Positions 36,901 to 48,600 of a DNA stretch of 64,000 bases are shown here, piece by piece; within the stretch, counting starts at the first letter, position 1, and each line of letters begins with the position of its first letter. Origin of the DNA: Heliocidaris tuberculata (Eukaryota; Echinodermata; Echinoidea; Camarodonta; Echinometridae); assembly GCA_025618425.1 (NCBI GenBank), contig CM046845.1, positions 7,431,491 to 7,495,490 of the forward strand. The letters are read 5' to 3'. The notes beneath the pieces were generated by a model, which saw only the letters and a program-made list of their open reading frames with translations, was not told the DNA's origin and searched no databases. The position numbers and the translations under genes were made by a program.

Positions 36901-38573
36901 GCCCTTCCCCTACTGTAACCAAGTCAGAAGATCCCAACACTTCCGACTGTGATAGTGCTGGCAGAGCTGTTCCTGTCATTCAGTCAGTGAGTAAAGTTGC
37001 TGTCAGTGCCCTTGACAAAACTGAAAAACAGGGGCGAAAAGTGGGATCTGATGAGGATGGAAACTGTGGTCCTACACTGCCAAAGAGAGCTGATTTGGTT
37101 AAAGATGGTGATGGAGTTCAAGTTGGAAATGAGCATGATCCCTTAAAAAAGCTTGCACTACTTGCATGTGAGTCAACACTTCAATCATCCAGTGGTGATT
37201 CTACTCCAAGTCAAAATTTAGACAGGCAGGCAAGACCACCAACCCCTCCACATCAGATACCAAAAATCAAAACTGAGGGTGATGATGCCTCTCTCACAGA
37301 AGCTACCAGGGAACTGAGCTCTGAAAAACAAAGTAAACAATCCAATATTAGAAGTCCTGAACCCCAAATCAATGGGTTACCAGTTAAACAAGAACCGAAG
37401 GATGAGGAAAATGAAAACTTGCGACCAGGCAGTCCTGCTCTTGCCACAAAAGGAACTAGGAGTGAAGAAGTTCAAGTGACCACACAAGCATCTCCTCCTG
37501 AAAGGAACAAATTGGAGGATGCTGTCAAATCTCAAAAGCAAACTGGCTCTAGATCATCGAGCAAAAACAGTCCTGCTTCCCCTGCAAGAATGAGCAGGAT
37601 TGTCGACACTGACAGAGAAGAAAAACATTGTGGCTCTCCCTCAGAACAGTCAGCTGCATCTAGTAAGAACCCTGACAAATCTCCAAGGGTAAAGTTGGAG
37701 GTAGTGTCGCCAGAACCGAGCCATTCTGATTCAGGACTTATGGATCATCACATAGGATTGTCCAATGGCAACCATGCAGGCAGTACCCTTGGTCACAATT
37801 CTCCACCATCAGGTGCAGTACCCCCAAGCCAGGCAATGTACATGGACACCCAACCTGAGTGTTCATCATTCAATGCCCTAGCAGACTTGCAGTCCTTTAC
37901 AGATCGAGGGATATCAGCTCTGAAGTGCTCCAGATCTAGCTACTTCAAGTACAGGAGTGGCTTTGTAAATCACAAGCCAAAGCCAATAGACAATGCCACT
38001 GTACCCTGCCAGAAGCAGCAGCCACAGAGAGATGGTGTCATCTGTGCCCCTAGACGATCCTCAAGTGTCCTCAGCAACAGTTTCGCTGTCAGTGCAGAGC
38101 ATGGACAAATTCACAGAATAAAGACTGAAGCAGTTGACAGTGATACCGAGGAAAAAACATGGCAGAGCAACAAAATAGCCAACAACTCTAAAGCAGCCGT
38201 TACGTCAAGCAGCGATGATCAGCAGATGGCGTCGCCCAAGGGGATGGCTCCAGCTTCTACGAGTGACAGACCTCTTACCCCAGATTCAAATGCCACCCCT
38301 GCTATTGCCACTTATGTGATGCCCTCTTTATTCTCCTCAGCAACTGCCAGTGAGGGTAATCCCTTAGATGCCATGACCAGACTGGTCAATAAGACTACCG
38401 TTAGCACTAATTCCTCTCGCCACATTCCAGCCAAACCTGGCAAGCTGTCGGCCCCCTTCAAGGCCCTCTGTGCCAGGAAGAGACCTGAACTCTATGCTCC
38501 CCTCATCCCAGCAACAGATGCCATCCTCACTAATCCGCTCGAGGAAATGAATAAGATGGTCAATGGAACATGA
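33904..38573 (+). CDS. tshz: Teashirt/tiptop-like zinc-finger transcription factor, terminal coding exon
   Basis: An uninterrupted 4.67-kb exon follows a CTTTCCTATGCAG acceptor (33901-33903) and ends with TGA at 38571-38573. It encodes about 1,555 residues with the N-terminal codons on an unseen upstream exon, so the protein start is not assigned. Two widely spaced C2H2 fingers of the CX2CX12HX5H type used by teashirt proteins lie at 34806-34874 and 34962-35030 (CPTCNHSFENYLRYTVHLTT and CVVCDAPFSNLEELTFHMMH). A third, atypical CX2CX12HX7C finger is at 35418-35492. Also seen: a CtBP-like ALDLRV (34398-34415), a 12-His run (35562-35597) inside a Lys/Arg/His-rich stretch, four PsiKxE SUMO-type sites in the second half, and four (N/D)PL-x-x-(L/M) motifs, the last at the C-terminus. 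No homeodomain is visible. One huge exon fits vertebrate Tshz structure. Expected role: nuclear transcriptional regulator in patterning. The family call is by finger pattern and motifs, not alignment. Confidence 0.7.
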
Positions 38574-39784
38574 TATACAGAATCATGATGCAGCCCAACT
38601 TCATCAGACTTATAAAGATTTATTTACATATTTATACTGTGTGGAAACTGTTTGAAATTCAAGGTAGAATCAATTATTAGCAGACATAACCGACTCCTGT
38701 CCAAATCTACCAGAAAGTCGATCTTGAATATCAAAATAAAAAAATACTTTGATATGTTTCAAAGTATTATAAAAAAAACATCAAAGTGAAACAGCTGTTG
38801 AGTTAAATGAAGTATATGGAAAATTACTGTGGTAGATTCAAAACATACTACTATGTTGCATATGTAGCAATAGCTTTTTGGCTGCAGTGCAAATAATGTT
38901 TCTTTGATTCCCCTTCTAAATTTGAATGCTTTCCATACAATATGGATGCTATCATTCAAAGTATTTTACAGTGTTTACAAACTATTAATCCAGAATATAT
39001 AGAAATTATTTTGTGATGTATGCCATTAAAGAATTTCATTGGTTACCTCTTTCTTTTGGTGAGAAATATATTCTTGGATCTTGTTTCTTGTAAATGTTTG
39101 CGATGTCTGTATATGCTTGAGTCTACCTCAAGATTAGGTTTATGAAGAAAGATAAACTAACTATGGAAAGCTGATGTGCAGAAGGCCAACAGTATAATTC
39201 CTTTCAAACTAATTAAATTCTCACAGAATGTTATCAGTGTTCATTGACAATACTGATTATAACTGTTTGGTCACTTAAAAAATAATTTTTCAAAATCTTT
39301 AAAACTTCATAATACCTTGACACAAAGGAACAAGTTTCACTTAACAGAACCAATCTTACCCACTAATAGATCATTATCATGAACTTGTACATAGCAATGA
39401 GTTTGCATCTATTGTGAAAAAAACTCACTTATTTGAAATGGATGCTTTTATGCTTCTCTGTGTGACAGAGGGTTTGAATTGAGTGGGTACAATCCAGTGA
39501 ACATGCATATTGGTCCATGAGACTAACAAAGGTTCATGTGGTCGAGGTTCTTAAGCTGGGGATCATGACTCTCATGGGGGATAACATGGGGTGTTCAGGA
39601 GGATAAGGAAAGAGTCATTGGTGAAATGAATTCCATTTAAATCTGTGCACAGTTAAATAAGAGGGTAACAACTCTGAGCAAGAATTGTATTTTCCGGTAT
39701 CAAACGGGACACAGTGGCACAGCAATGAGTGTCAGATGGTGTCTCGGGGGGCCAGAAAGTTTGAGATCCACTGAGACACATGTA
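38574..39784 (+). other. Probable 3' UTR of the teashirt-like gene
   Basis: AT-rich sequence without open frames follows the stop codon. A candidate AATAAA poly(A) signal occurs at 38735-38740, and another lies far downstream at 42503-42508, so the transcript end is uncertain. Confidence 0.5.
38735..38740 (+). terminator. Candidate poly(A) signal AATAAA
   Basis: The first canonical AATAAA after the teashirt-like stop codon, 162 bp downstream of it. Use of this site cannot be confirmed from sequence. Confidence 0.35.
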
Positions 39785-40125
39785 GAAGGTCCACAAGAGA
39801 GAGACATTTGTACTTGCGAACCTTAGGTAAATGACCCTTCACTTGTCAAAAGATCCTCAAGTCCGAAAGCTAGATCTTTGAACTTTCAATCTACAGAACC
39901 TTCCGATTTTCTTGTCAAAAGGTCCACGAGACCTGACGCTTCAGCCTTATAGACCTTTCTAATTGAAATTTAGTCTAAATGACCTTTTGTTGCATTGACC
40001 TTTGGACTGGTTGACCTTCCCTCTTGTAAACCTTTCATCTAATGAACTTTGGGTCTCTTTGACCTGTGGCGTGATTGACCTTTCATCTCATTGACCTTTG
40101 GCTTTGTGAACCTTTGGTTAGTAGG
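39785..40125 (+). repeat. Degenerate minisatellite, 16-bp period, TGACCTTT core
   Basis: TGACCT or one-mismatch variants start at 39980, 39996, 40012, 40027, 40043, 40060, 40076, 40092 and 40107, a spacing of 15-17 bp. Less regular units (GACCTTT, GAACCTT, AAAGGTCC) extend back to about 39785. The consensus is roughly TGACCTTTNNNCTNNT. Confidence 0.85.
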
Positions 40126-43100
40126 TAAAATACCCCTAGTTGAGCACAAAGAGAGACATCTGTTTCTTGTTTTCCAGTGTCGTGTCCGGATCGGTAGCAG
40201 ATTATACCTCACTGTAATTATATAGGTGCTTTTCAGTATTTCATTATTTCTTTTTACTTGTCGGGTAAACAATTCTGTATAAATGCATTCTTTACATCGA
40301 TGTAGAAGCAAGTACATGTATTCTGTAAATCATAATTATGTGTATTATACCTGCAGATATACACACTTTGTAATAGTCACTTTTCATGTACGTGGTGTCT
40401 ATTTATCTGTCCATGTCTGTGTTCATTTGCTCATTGGGGGAAAAAGACTACCGGTACCTAAAACGTGTACAGTGTGCTTCTTATAAATATGATTTAAATA
40501 CAGAACTGTCGAATGAAGATTTCAAGTTTTATTTAATGCAAACGGGATTTTTTAAATGCAGGATTTGGGTTTGTTGACAAAAAAGCTTCAGGCAGTTAAG
40601 TGAGACATTGTATCATATTTATCTGGTTTTTAGCTATTCTTGATATTCTCATTTTTAATTGACTTTTGGAAAGTATATTGCAATAGGACTGCCTTTCCAT
40701 CATGTTTTTACAGGACAATATTTGATCATTCATTTCGCTATATTCCAACATGTGAAGCCCCATTTCAAAGTTTGGTGCAAAAACTTGCTTTAAACCAAGG
40801 AGTCATGTCTTCGAAGGGTGTCAGTTTGCCTGCCTGATAACTTTTCAAGGTTTTTATGTTCATTTGAAGGGTCTCTGAGGCCAAAAAAATAATTTGTATA
40901 CGGCTAGAATGCATAAAATTAACCCCAAATATTGGAGTGGCTTGTAAAGTATTAAAAAACTCCCTATTTTTCTGTCGATTTTGGGAAATGTTTTAATAAT
41001 TCCTATTCAGAGTGCATTAATTGAGGCTAGTATACATTTAGCATGGAAATTTATGTTTCAAATTATCAGTAAAATTTCAATTATATTTCTTGGCTTGACC
41101 CGAAAGGAAGGGACAGGTGAAGGTCTTTGCCAAAATTATGATGTGATTGGAATTCGTTTCCAAGGATATTTCAAAGTTTATTAGACAGGAAATATCAAAA
41201 TGAAATGTTGATTTAGTTCTAATGTGCATGAAAGAAGAGTTCCACCCCCCCCCCCCCCAATTTAGGGGTAACTCCTATAAAAGCTGCCCCCTCTATTTCA
41301 GTCCCAGATCCAGGACTGCACTGGACAATGACCCCTCTTTTGAACTTCATTCTCTTTTCCACCACTTTTTAAAATCATTACCTGATAGTCTTCACAAGGC
41401 CAGGTATTATGTTTGTGTGAAATACCTTGATACTTTTTTTTTGGAGAATGGCAGTTAAACTGCCCCCATAATTTATTTCAGAGCCAGTATAACTGGGTCA
41501 TTAAGATATATTCTCTTTTGTTTACTAATGTAAGTTGTTTGTATATGTATTACTTTTTTTTTAATTTCAAAGATATTGCACAAATACAAATAAAACACTA
41601 TGTGTTCATTTTCTTAGTATATATATGGATATTATCTGTATATCATTGCTTATGTATTTGCCTCCAGTTACTCAGATTTTTGTTTCACGGGTGGGGGGAC
41701 ACCCTCAATTTAAAATATGTCATCAAACCTATGGTTGCTATTCCCATTTTTTTGCATTAAGAAGACCTGGTAAATACCCAAATCTAAGGCCCTTTTATTT
41801 TTAGGGGATGTTGGAATTTTTTATTGCAAACTTGTAGGAAAATATGATATGACATCCTTTCCCCGTTCAAAGTGTTTTTGAAATGTACTTGCAATGCATC
41901 TGGTAATTTTCATATCTTCGGTCTGCTTTATACAATTCAAATGGATCTATTTAATGGCTGATCTGTCCCCACAGGAATTGTATCATACTTGCACAGTCCA
42001 TTTAGACTGTTGTCCTCTTGAATATATTTCCCTTTCGTTGTGTCAATTAACTCAACTCTGAGCAGAAAGTTAAGAGGTATTACACTTCTAATTCGAAACA
42101 GGCATAGAGTTACTTATTCTAAAAATAATACTAAAGAGTCTAGTAATTGGGTAACCTAATCTGCTTGACATTTTAGTACAATATAACCAGGGAGATGTGA
42201 GTTTCACATATCTGTGATATAACCTAGACAGGTTGAGTGATGTGTGTAATTCTGTCTGTGGTTACTAAATAATGTTTCATATTTTTCATATCGTGTCATG
42301 TCATTATAAATCAAACAGTGAATAATGATGCCTTGTGTAGATCACAGGTATTGATAAATGTTGTAATGCAAAGATGAGATGGGATGGGGGGGGGGGGGGG
42401 GGGGGGGCTGTTCCTATGATTTCCTGTTTATGACGTGTGTACTGTGTGTATAGTAAGATTTCATCTAAAATGTATTGTCAACCCTTTGTGTTTGATAGAA
42501 TTAATAAAAAGAAGGCCTTTATTTCCTCCTCAAATATACTGAGCTTCCCTGAAACAAGTTGGGCTACCTTGCCTATTAAAGGGACCTTTACCTTGGTAGC
42601 AAGTTTCTTATAACCAGGTAATCGGTAGGTCAGTTTAAATCGATGATTTTGAAAAAAAATTGAATGAAATGATTACTACTGCATCCATAATGATGAAATT
42701 ATACCACCGGTTTTGTATTTTGTTAGTCATGATTAAGTAATATCTTTCTTTTTCAACATGCTGTTCAGATTATTTGGGTATTTTTTTTAAAAACTTGCCT
42801 CCCATCCTAACCCTGTGTGCTAAGTGCTAATAAGTTTTTCTTTTAAGTATTGTAACTCTTGCCGCTTTTTTGTTGTTGTTGTTGTTGAAAGCACAACTAG
42901 ACAGCAGATATGAAATATGTGCTAAGTTTAATGTAAGTTGATGCACAACAGTACATTTCTTGTACATCCCCACAAGTACATAAAAAATCACGACCATGAT
43001 CAACTGTACCTTTCAGCTTCATTATCACTCTTTCTTTCCACATTGTAAAGATGAAGGGTGTAGAATTTATTTTGAGTATTAAAGTTTTATGACATTTTTT

Positions 43101-43660
43101 TCCTCCAATTCTTTGAATTTACATTATATTGTTACTTTTTTACAAATCTAAGGGCATGAAATCTACATGTAACAGTAATTTATTCAGAATAGAATTAATA
43201 TCATCATTGAATGTGCCATTCCACTACATGTTTTTGTTATTATTTACATTTTATAAGGCTGATGCCTGAATAATTTGTTGTCAAATTTCATACACATATT
43301 TGCCAAAAAAGTGAAAATCGAGTGAATAATCAAAAGTATTATCCTACAAATTTTGTTTTTAAAATGACATAAAATTTCTCTAAATGATCTACACTTTTCA
43401 ACTTTACAATGTGCATAGTTCTGCTTGATACTACATGTACATGTAACTTTTCGAGTCATTAACTCATTGTTTATAAAATGTCTCAATTTTTTATTGCACC
43501 TAGTAGAAATATTTTTATTATTTGATCATAGAAATAAGGGTCTTATTTTTCAGATCAGATCATATTGCATGAGGTTTTAAGAAATTTTGCTAAAAAACGA
43601 ATGGGTTAAAATGATATAAAGTACTTATGCTTTAGCTACAGTAAGAATGTAAGAATACAT
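40126..43660. other. Non-coding AT-rich DNA with homopolymer runs
   Basis: No host exon recognised. A C-run near 41245 and a 22-bp G-run at 42386-42407 stand out. A diverged fragment resembling the right end of MITE family C (AAAAAATAATTTGTATACGG through ATAAAATTAACC) lies at about 40868-40935. Confidence 0.45.
42386..42407. repeat. G22 homopolymer
   Basis: Twenty-two consecutive G residues on the + strand, in otherwise AT-rich DNA. Confidence 0.9.
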
Positions 43661-43903
43661 TGGGTGATTTCAAGTTCGGTGTTAGTGTTGGTGTTGGTGT
43701 TGAGAGCGTGAATTGGGCTGCTGATTCTAGCCCCAACACCGAATTCGGGTTTATAAAAATAATACCAATCACATTATTGATAGCTCAACACCTAGTGAAG
43801 TCAATCCCAGCACCAGCTTCATTTCAGGTTCGGTGTTGTGGCTGGTGCTAGTTTTGCCCCAACACCAACACCAGCTTTCAACACCGAACTTGAATTCACC
43901 CAT
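43661..43903. mobile_element. Foldback MITE, GGGTGAWTTCAAGTTCGGTG ends
   Basis: TGGGTGATTTCAAGTTCGGT at the left is inverted as ACCGAACTTGAATTCACCCA at the right, with inner pairing of GTTGGTGTTGG repeats. About 243 bp with internal GGTGTTG/CAACACC clusters. No coding capacity. Confidence 0.85.
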
Positions 43904-45039
43904 TGACACATTTGGGTAGCAGCTAGTAATATCCCTTCATGCTCCATTTTTGCTCACTTTCTTGACTTGAAACTTGGCTATAGGTCTGATGGATTGTAAT
44001 CATCTGATTGATAACTTTCATTCACTGCAATGTCTACAGCATTTTGATTCACCTCCGTTCTTATATCGTGTATTTCATACTATCATTTTAATTGTTTTGT
44101 GTCCTTCCTGAATATGAACAGGACTTCATGTATGCTATGTAGATGTACTGGTATGTCGAATTTATTTCACAGTTTCTATTTGGTTTCAAAGAAGCCATAC
44201 AAAACATCTGTGGCATATACCAGTGGAAATTATAATACCTTGAATGAATTTGATTAATTTTTTAAGAATCTCATTATGGATTTAAAAAAACAACAACCAT
44301 GTATGGTCCAAAATTAGTATTGAATTGATTTCTATATTTGCTATGGTGCTGAAACTGCATTTTGTTTCATAATATTGTAAACTCAGTATGACATTATTGA
44401 AAATGTTGGTTCATTTTATAACTCAAATTGTAGAAAATGTCTGGTGAATTGTTATGTAATCAAAATATAAATGCCTGTTACAGGCACACTGTAAAGTATT
44501 ATGTGAAGCACTATAGTCCATGGTGTTGTGATTGAATTTTGTTGTATTTATATTTCGATTTTGAGAAAGAAAGAAGGATGCTTTTCATAGAAAAGGAGCA
44601 AAGAGATATATGTAAATTGTTGAAAATGAAGGAAGAAAACAGTACATTTATCAGGCCTGAAAGCGTTGGAGAGAAAAATTTTAAAAATGATATTTACCTT
44701 TAAAGAAAAATCACTTGTATGATATTTTTACATCAAATCAGAGTTTAAATTAATATGTAATGTTTGTTATATATATGTCTGTAAATATATATAACTTTGT
44801 TGTTGATGTACATGTATAATCTGAAGGAAACCTATGTGTGACAAAGAATCGTGTTTATGTTAATTTGTATAAATTAATTCTAGCCATTAAACTATGGATA
44901 AGTGTCATGAAAACAACCATAAAATTGTAATTTGTCATTTATGCTTTGTTGATTTGTGTTCTATATTACTTTAAGTACAAATATGAATTTCCTAGAGTAT
45001 TGTCAACTTCCTATTCTTACTTAACCAAAATTGATTGGG
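43904..45039. other. Non-coding AT-rich DNA
   Basis: No coding exon or repeat structure recognised. Confidence 0.4.
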
Positions 45040-45340
45040 GTAAATTGAGGAAAGAGGGTTGAGAGGGGTGGAGGAAAGGAGAAGAAGAGGTGGAGGTAAA
45101 AAGAGCGAGAGGGAGAGATAAGGAGAGAAAGGATGGTTTTTCAGGTGGTATACAGTGGAAAAATAAACACAAATATAAATATGAAGTGGCAAGAAGGGAG
45201 AGGAAATAGTGATTTATGAAGGGGAGGGGATAAGGTTGGAACAGGTGGTTTGATCAACAGAAACTCGAAACGCCAAGAGCCAGAGATTAAAACTAAGAGA
45301 AAATGAGAGTGAGAGTGAGATGGAGAAGGATGAGAAAAAC
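45040..45340. repeat. GA-rich simple-sequence tract
   Basis: Purine-biased GAGAGG/GAGAAG sequence about 300 bp upstream of the PDRG1 start codon. Confidence 0.75.
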
Positions 45341-45612
45341 AAATACAAAATATCAGGAGAAAATAAATGCAAAGACTTGTCGAAGCAGTGTGAAGGTAAA
45401 GCTGGATTAACGTTATTATTATAAATTTAAATAAATTTAGGGATAAACATAAGACAAGGTCCGAACACACATCGAGTTATAGCCCGACCTTATTCAGACT
45501 ATAGACCGTACTACGGATACGCTATATACGCCGGCTGGATTGTCGTAAATTTCTTGCCGCCAGTCTAGTCGAGATTAGCGCTAGTCGAGTTGGTTGCATG
45601 CTGCTTTACAAA

Positions 45613-48600
45613 ATGGCGAAGGATACCAATTTCATCCTAACACATCTCGGTGAATTAGAGGCACTTGCGGAAGAAATTCTCACAGAAAAACAGCAGGTGT
45701 GTGTTTTCATTTGAAAGTCATTTTATTTTAAATAAACGTGAATCGAATCATCAGTGCTTAGACCATGTGGAATTAGAATGGACATGGGTACCTTCGGTCC
45801 CACATGCTTCTAAAAATGTTAGTAAAAATACATTCAGACTGTCAGATATTGAATAACTAAAAATTTTAATAAAAAGGAATTTCTTAAAGATTTGAAATGT
45901 CGAATGTATGTAAGCTTAAAAAGCGATAGTCTAAGTCACTTACTGAGCTGTGTAATCTGTTCCTTTTGTTTATTTGGTCTTGTCTTGATCAGTTGACCAC
46001 TTGATTTTAGGGGGGAAAAAATGAATGTGGGTATACCCACTCATCCAATGTACTAGGTTATGATTATAACCTCGTACTCCTCTTACATTACGGGTACGTT
46101 GAAACTAAGTTTCACCTAACTCGCGCTCTTAAACTGTTTATTCCTAGGACCAAAACTCAGAGGTACAAAAATTCTTTTTATGTACGAATACGTAAACCAT
46201 GGAATAATCTCTCTAACGACACCATTACTGCCCCGAGTGTGCACAGTTTTGAAGTAGCATTGGATAGGTGCTGGAAAAGTGAGCCGATTAAGTACGACTA
46301 TGAGTCGCCTGCACCAGGAAATGATCCAGCCATCTTAAAAAGGAAGAAGAACTTGGAACTGAATACAGAGGCCTAGTGCCTGCGTTCAGTATCTTCCCTA
46401 GGTATCCCTAGGTAAAATTATAATTAATTTTTCAAACTTAATGATAAAAAAGACAAATCTTACCACCTTCCAAAGCAAGTCGTCTCTACTATTGGAGCAT
46501 TGTCGGTGGTATGGTGGCCGTGATAGGAAAATCGGACGGGGAAAAAATACTGCCGACCCTTGTCGTTATGAGGCGCCGTTTGTGAAGTTATATTTTTTTA
46601 AAGAAACTGTGTATCATTTGTATATGTTTTTCGACTTAATTGATAAAGGGAGAGGGAGAGGGCACTCACACTTATGCGAGGTTATTGGAGATAACCTCGC
46701 ACTCTATACCATCAGTACGTGAGCAATTGCCTCCCATAGGCAAGTGTGTGATATCTTGCCCATATGTGTGCAGGAGAGGAGCAAGATCACCGTCCAAAAA
46801 CAGCCTGAAAATTTCACTTGATCAAGATGATAAAGATCCTATCGAAGGATCTGACATGAAATTAGATATTCTATCATTCTAAAATGTAGAAGGAAGTATT
46901 TTCTCAAAATTTTGCCGATTATATTGGTGTTTTTACCTCTTCAACTTAGAGGTCGTGACAGGCCAAAATTGACACAGCCCCATATAGTGATGGTCCCATG
47001 AGTGGGGAGAGGGAGAGGCTGAAAAATTTGTAGATCTGTAAATATACTATTGTTGTAACTAAGCATGATATTTGTTGGGATTTTTTACTTATGTATTCGT
47101 AATGCTCTTGTTTAATGTGAAATAGTCACCCCATTTTACCCCTTAAACTTAGACCATCTAAGTCATTGACAAAAAGGTTGTCAGCCTGAACGTAGCTGCC
47201 GGATTTAGCCCCCAGAGCCCCCAAAAGAGACCTCAAGTCAGGTCGATTTCACCCCATCTCCCCCATGCACCAAACTTTGTCAGTAGGAAGCAGTATGACT
47301 GGACATTACAAAATACTTAAAACTGACAAAAATTTCTGTTGGGATAGGGTGTTACACGGCCCCTAAAAATTGGGGTAAATTTTTCCCCTTGAAGCCCAGG
47401 GACCAAATTTTGTCAGAAGGAACATCTATGGATGTACATTCCAAAGATATAAAAACTGACAAAATTTTCCATCGGGAAGGGGGTGTCAGACCCCCAGATA
47501 TGAAATCCCCAAAGTACCCTTTGACAATGCTTTGCCCCCCCCCCCAAAAAAAAAGCTCTATATGTAAAGGAAAAACATTTTCTTACCTTCTGATTATGAT
47601 AATTCGAAAGTGTTTCATTCAATTCAGTTCAAACTTTCATGACATAATTTTGAGTATAATAATCTTCTTGCTGTGCAATTTTGGTGTTTTGGGTTTTTTT
47701 TTTTATCAATAAGTTATTAAATTGTGAAAAATGTATTCTCAAAAGTAGCTAAAAGATATTGTCAGGATTATGTAAACACACCCATTGTCCCTCTTCAGCT
47801 GTTTGTCAAGGCATAATAGAAGAGCTTTTCAGGTATCTGTGGTATGTGACTGCCAGGCTGAAATGTACTTTTCATGTGTTAATTATACAGATACCATGCA
47901 AGCTCCTCTATTATGCCTTGTCAAATCGACAATGGCTGTGTTTACATAATCCTGACAATATTTTTTTGCTACTTTTGAGAAAGCAATACATTTTTCCCTA
48001 TTTAATAATTTATTAATCATTCCATGTCAGATTGAATGGGTTAAACCCTACTCCCTTCGAATTGACCCACATTTGGTATATGGGGTAATTTGAAGGGGAT
48101 AGGGTTTAAACTTTTAAAAAATTTGGGTGATTTGACACAGAATGAAGGCCTTTGCCTTTTTCCTGTTCGAGGGATCCAAAATTAATAACAATACGATAGC
48201 AAGAAGGGCATTATGAGGTCTTGAGCATTTTTCGCCCTCAGAGAGGCATTTTTGACCAGCGAGTAGGGCATCTACATGTAGGGAATACTCAGTGTTGTCT
48301 CTGAGTTGGTTGAACGTTTGGCAAAATAAAAGGAGGATAGAAAAAATGTCCAAGATGGAAATGAAGAAAGACCTTTTTTCTCGAAGGAATGAAGAGAAGT
48401 TATTACAGGACTTCCTCAATTTCCATATTCCTTACATACACCTAGCATGTAAATGGACCTTTCAGGGTCGAAAGAGACTTTTTCAACCTCGGCCAGCAGA
48501 TCTCTCTCTCTATTGGATCCACTTGTTCTTGAGATTATGCACACAGAAAGCAAAATCTGTTATTGATCTTACCTCATTTAATTGTAAGAACTTCTCATCT

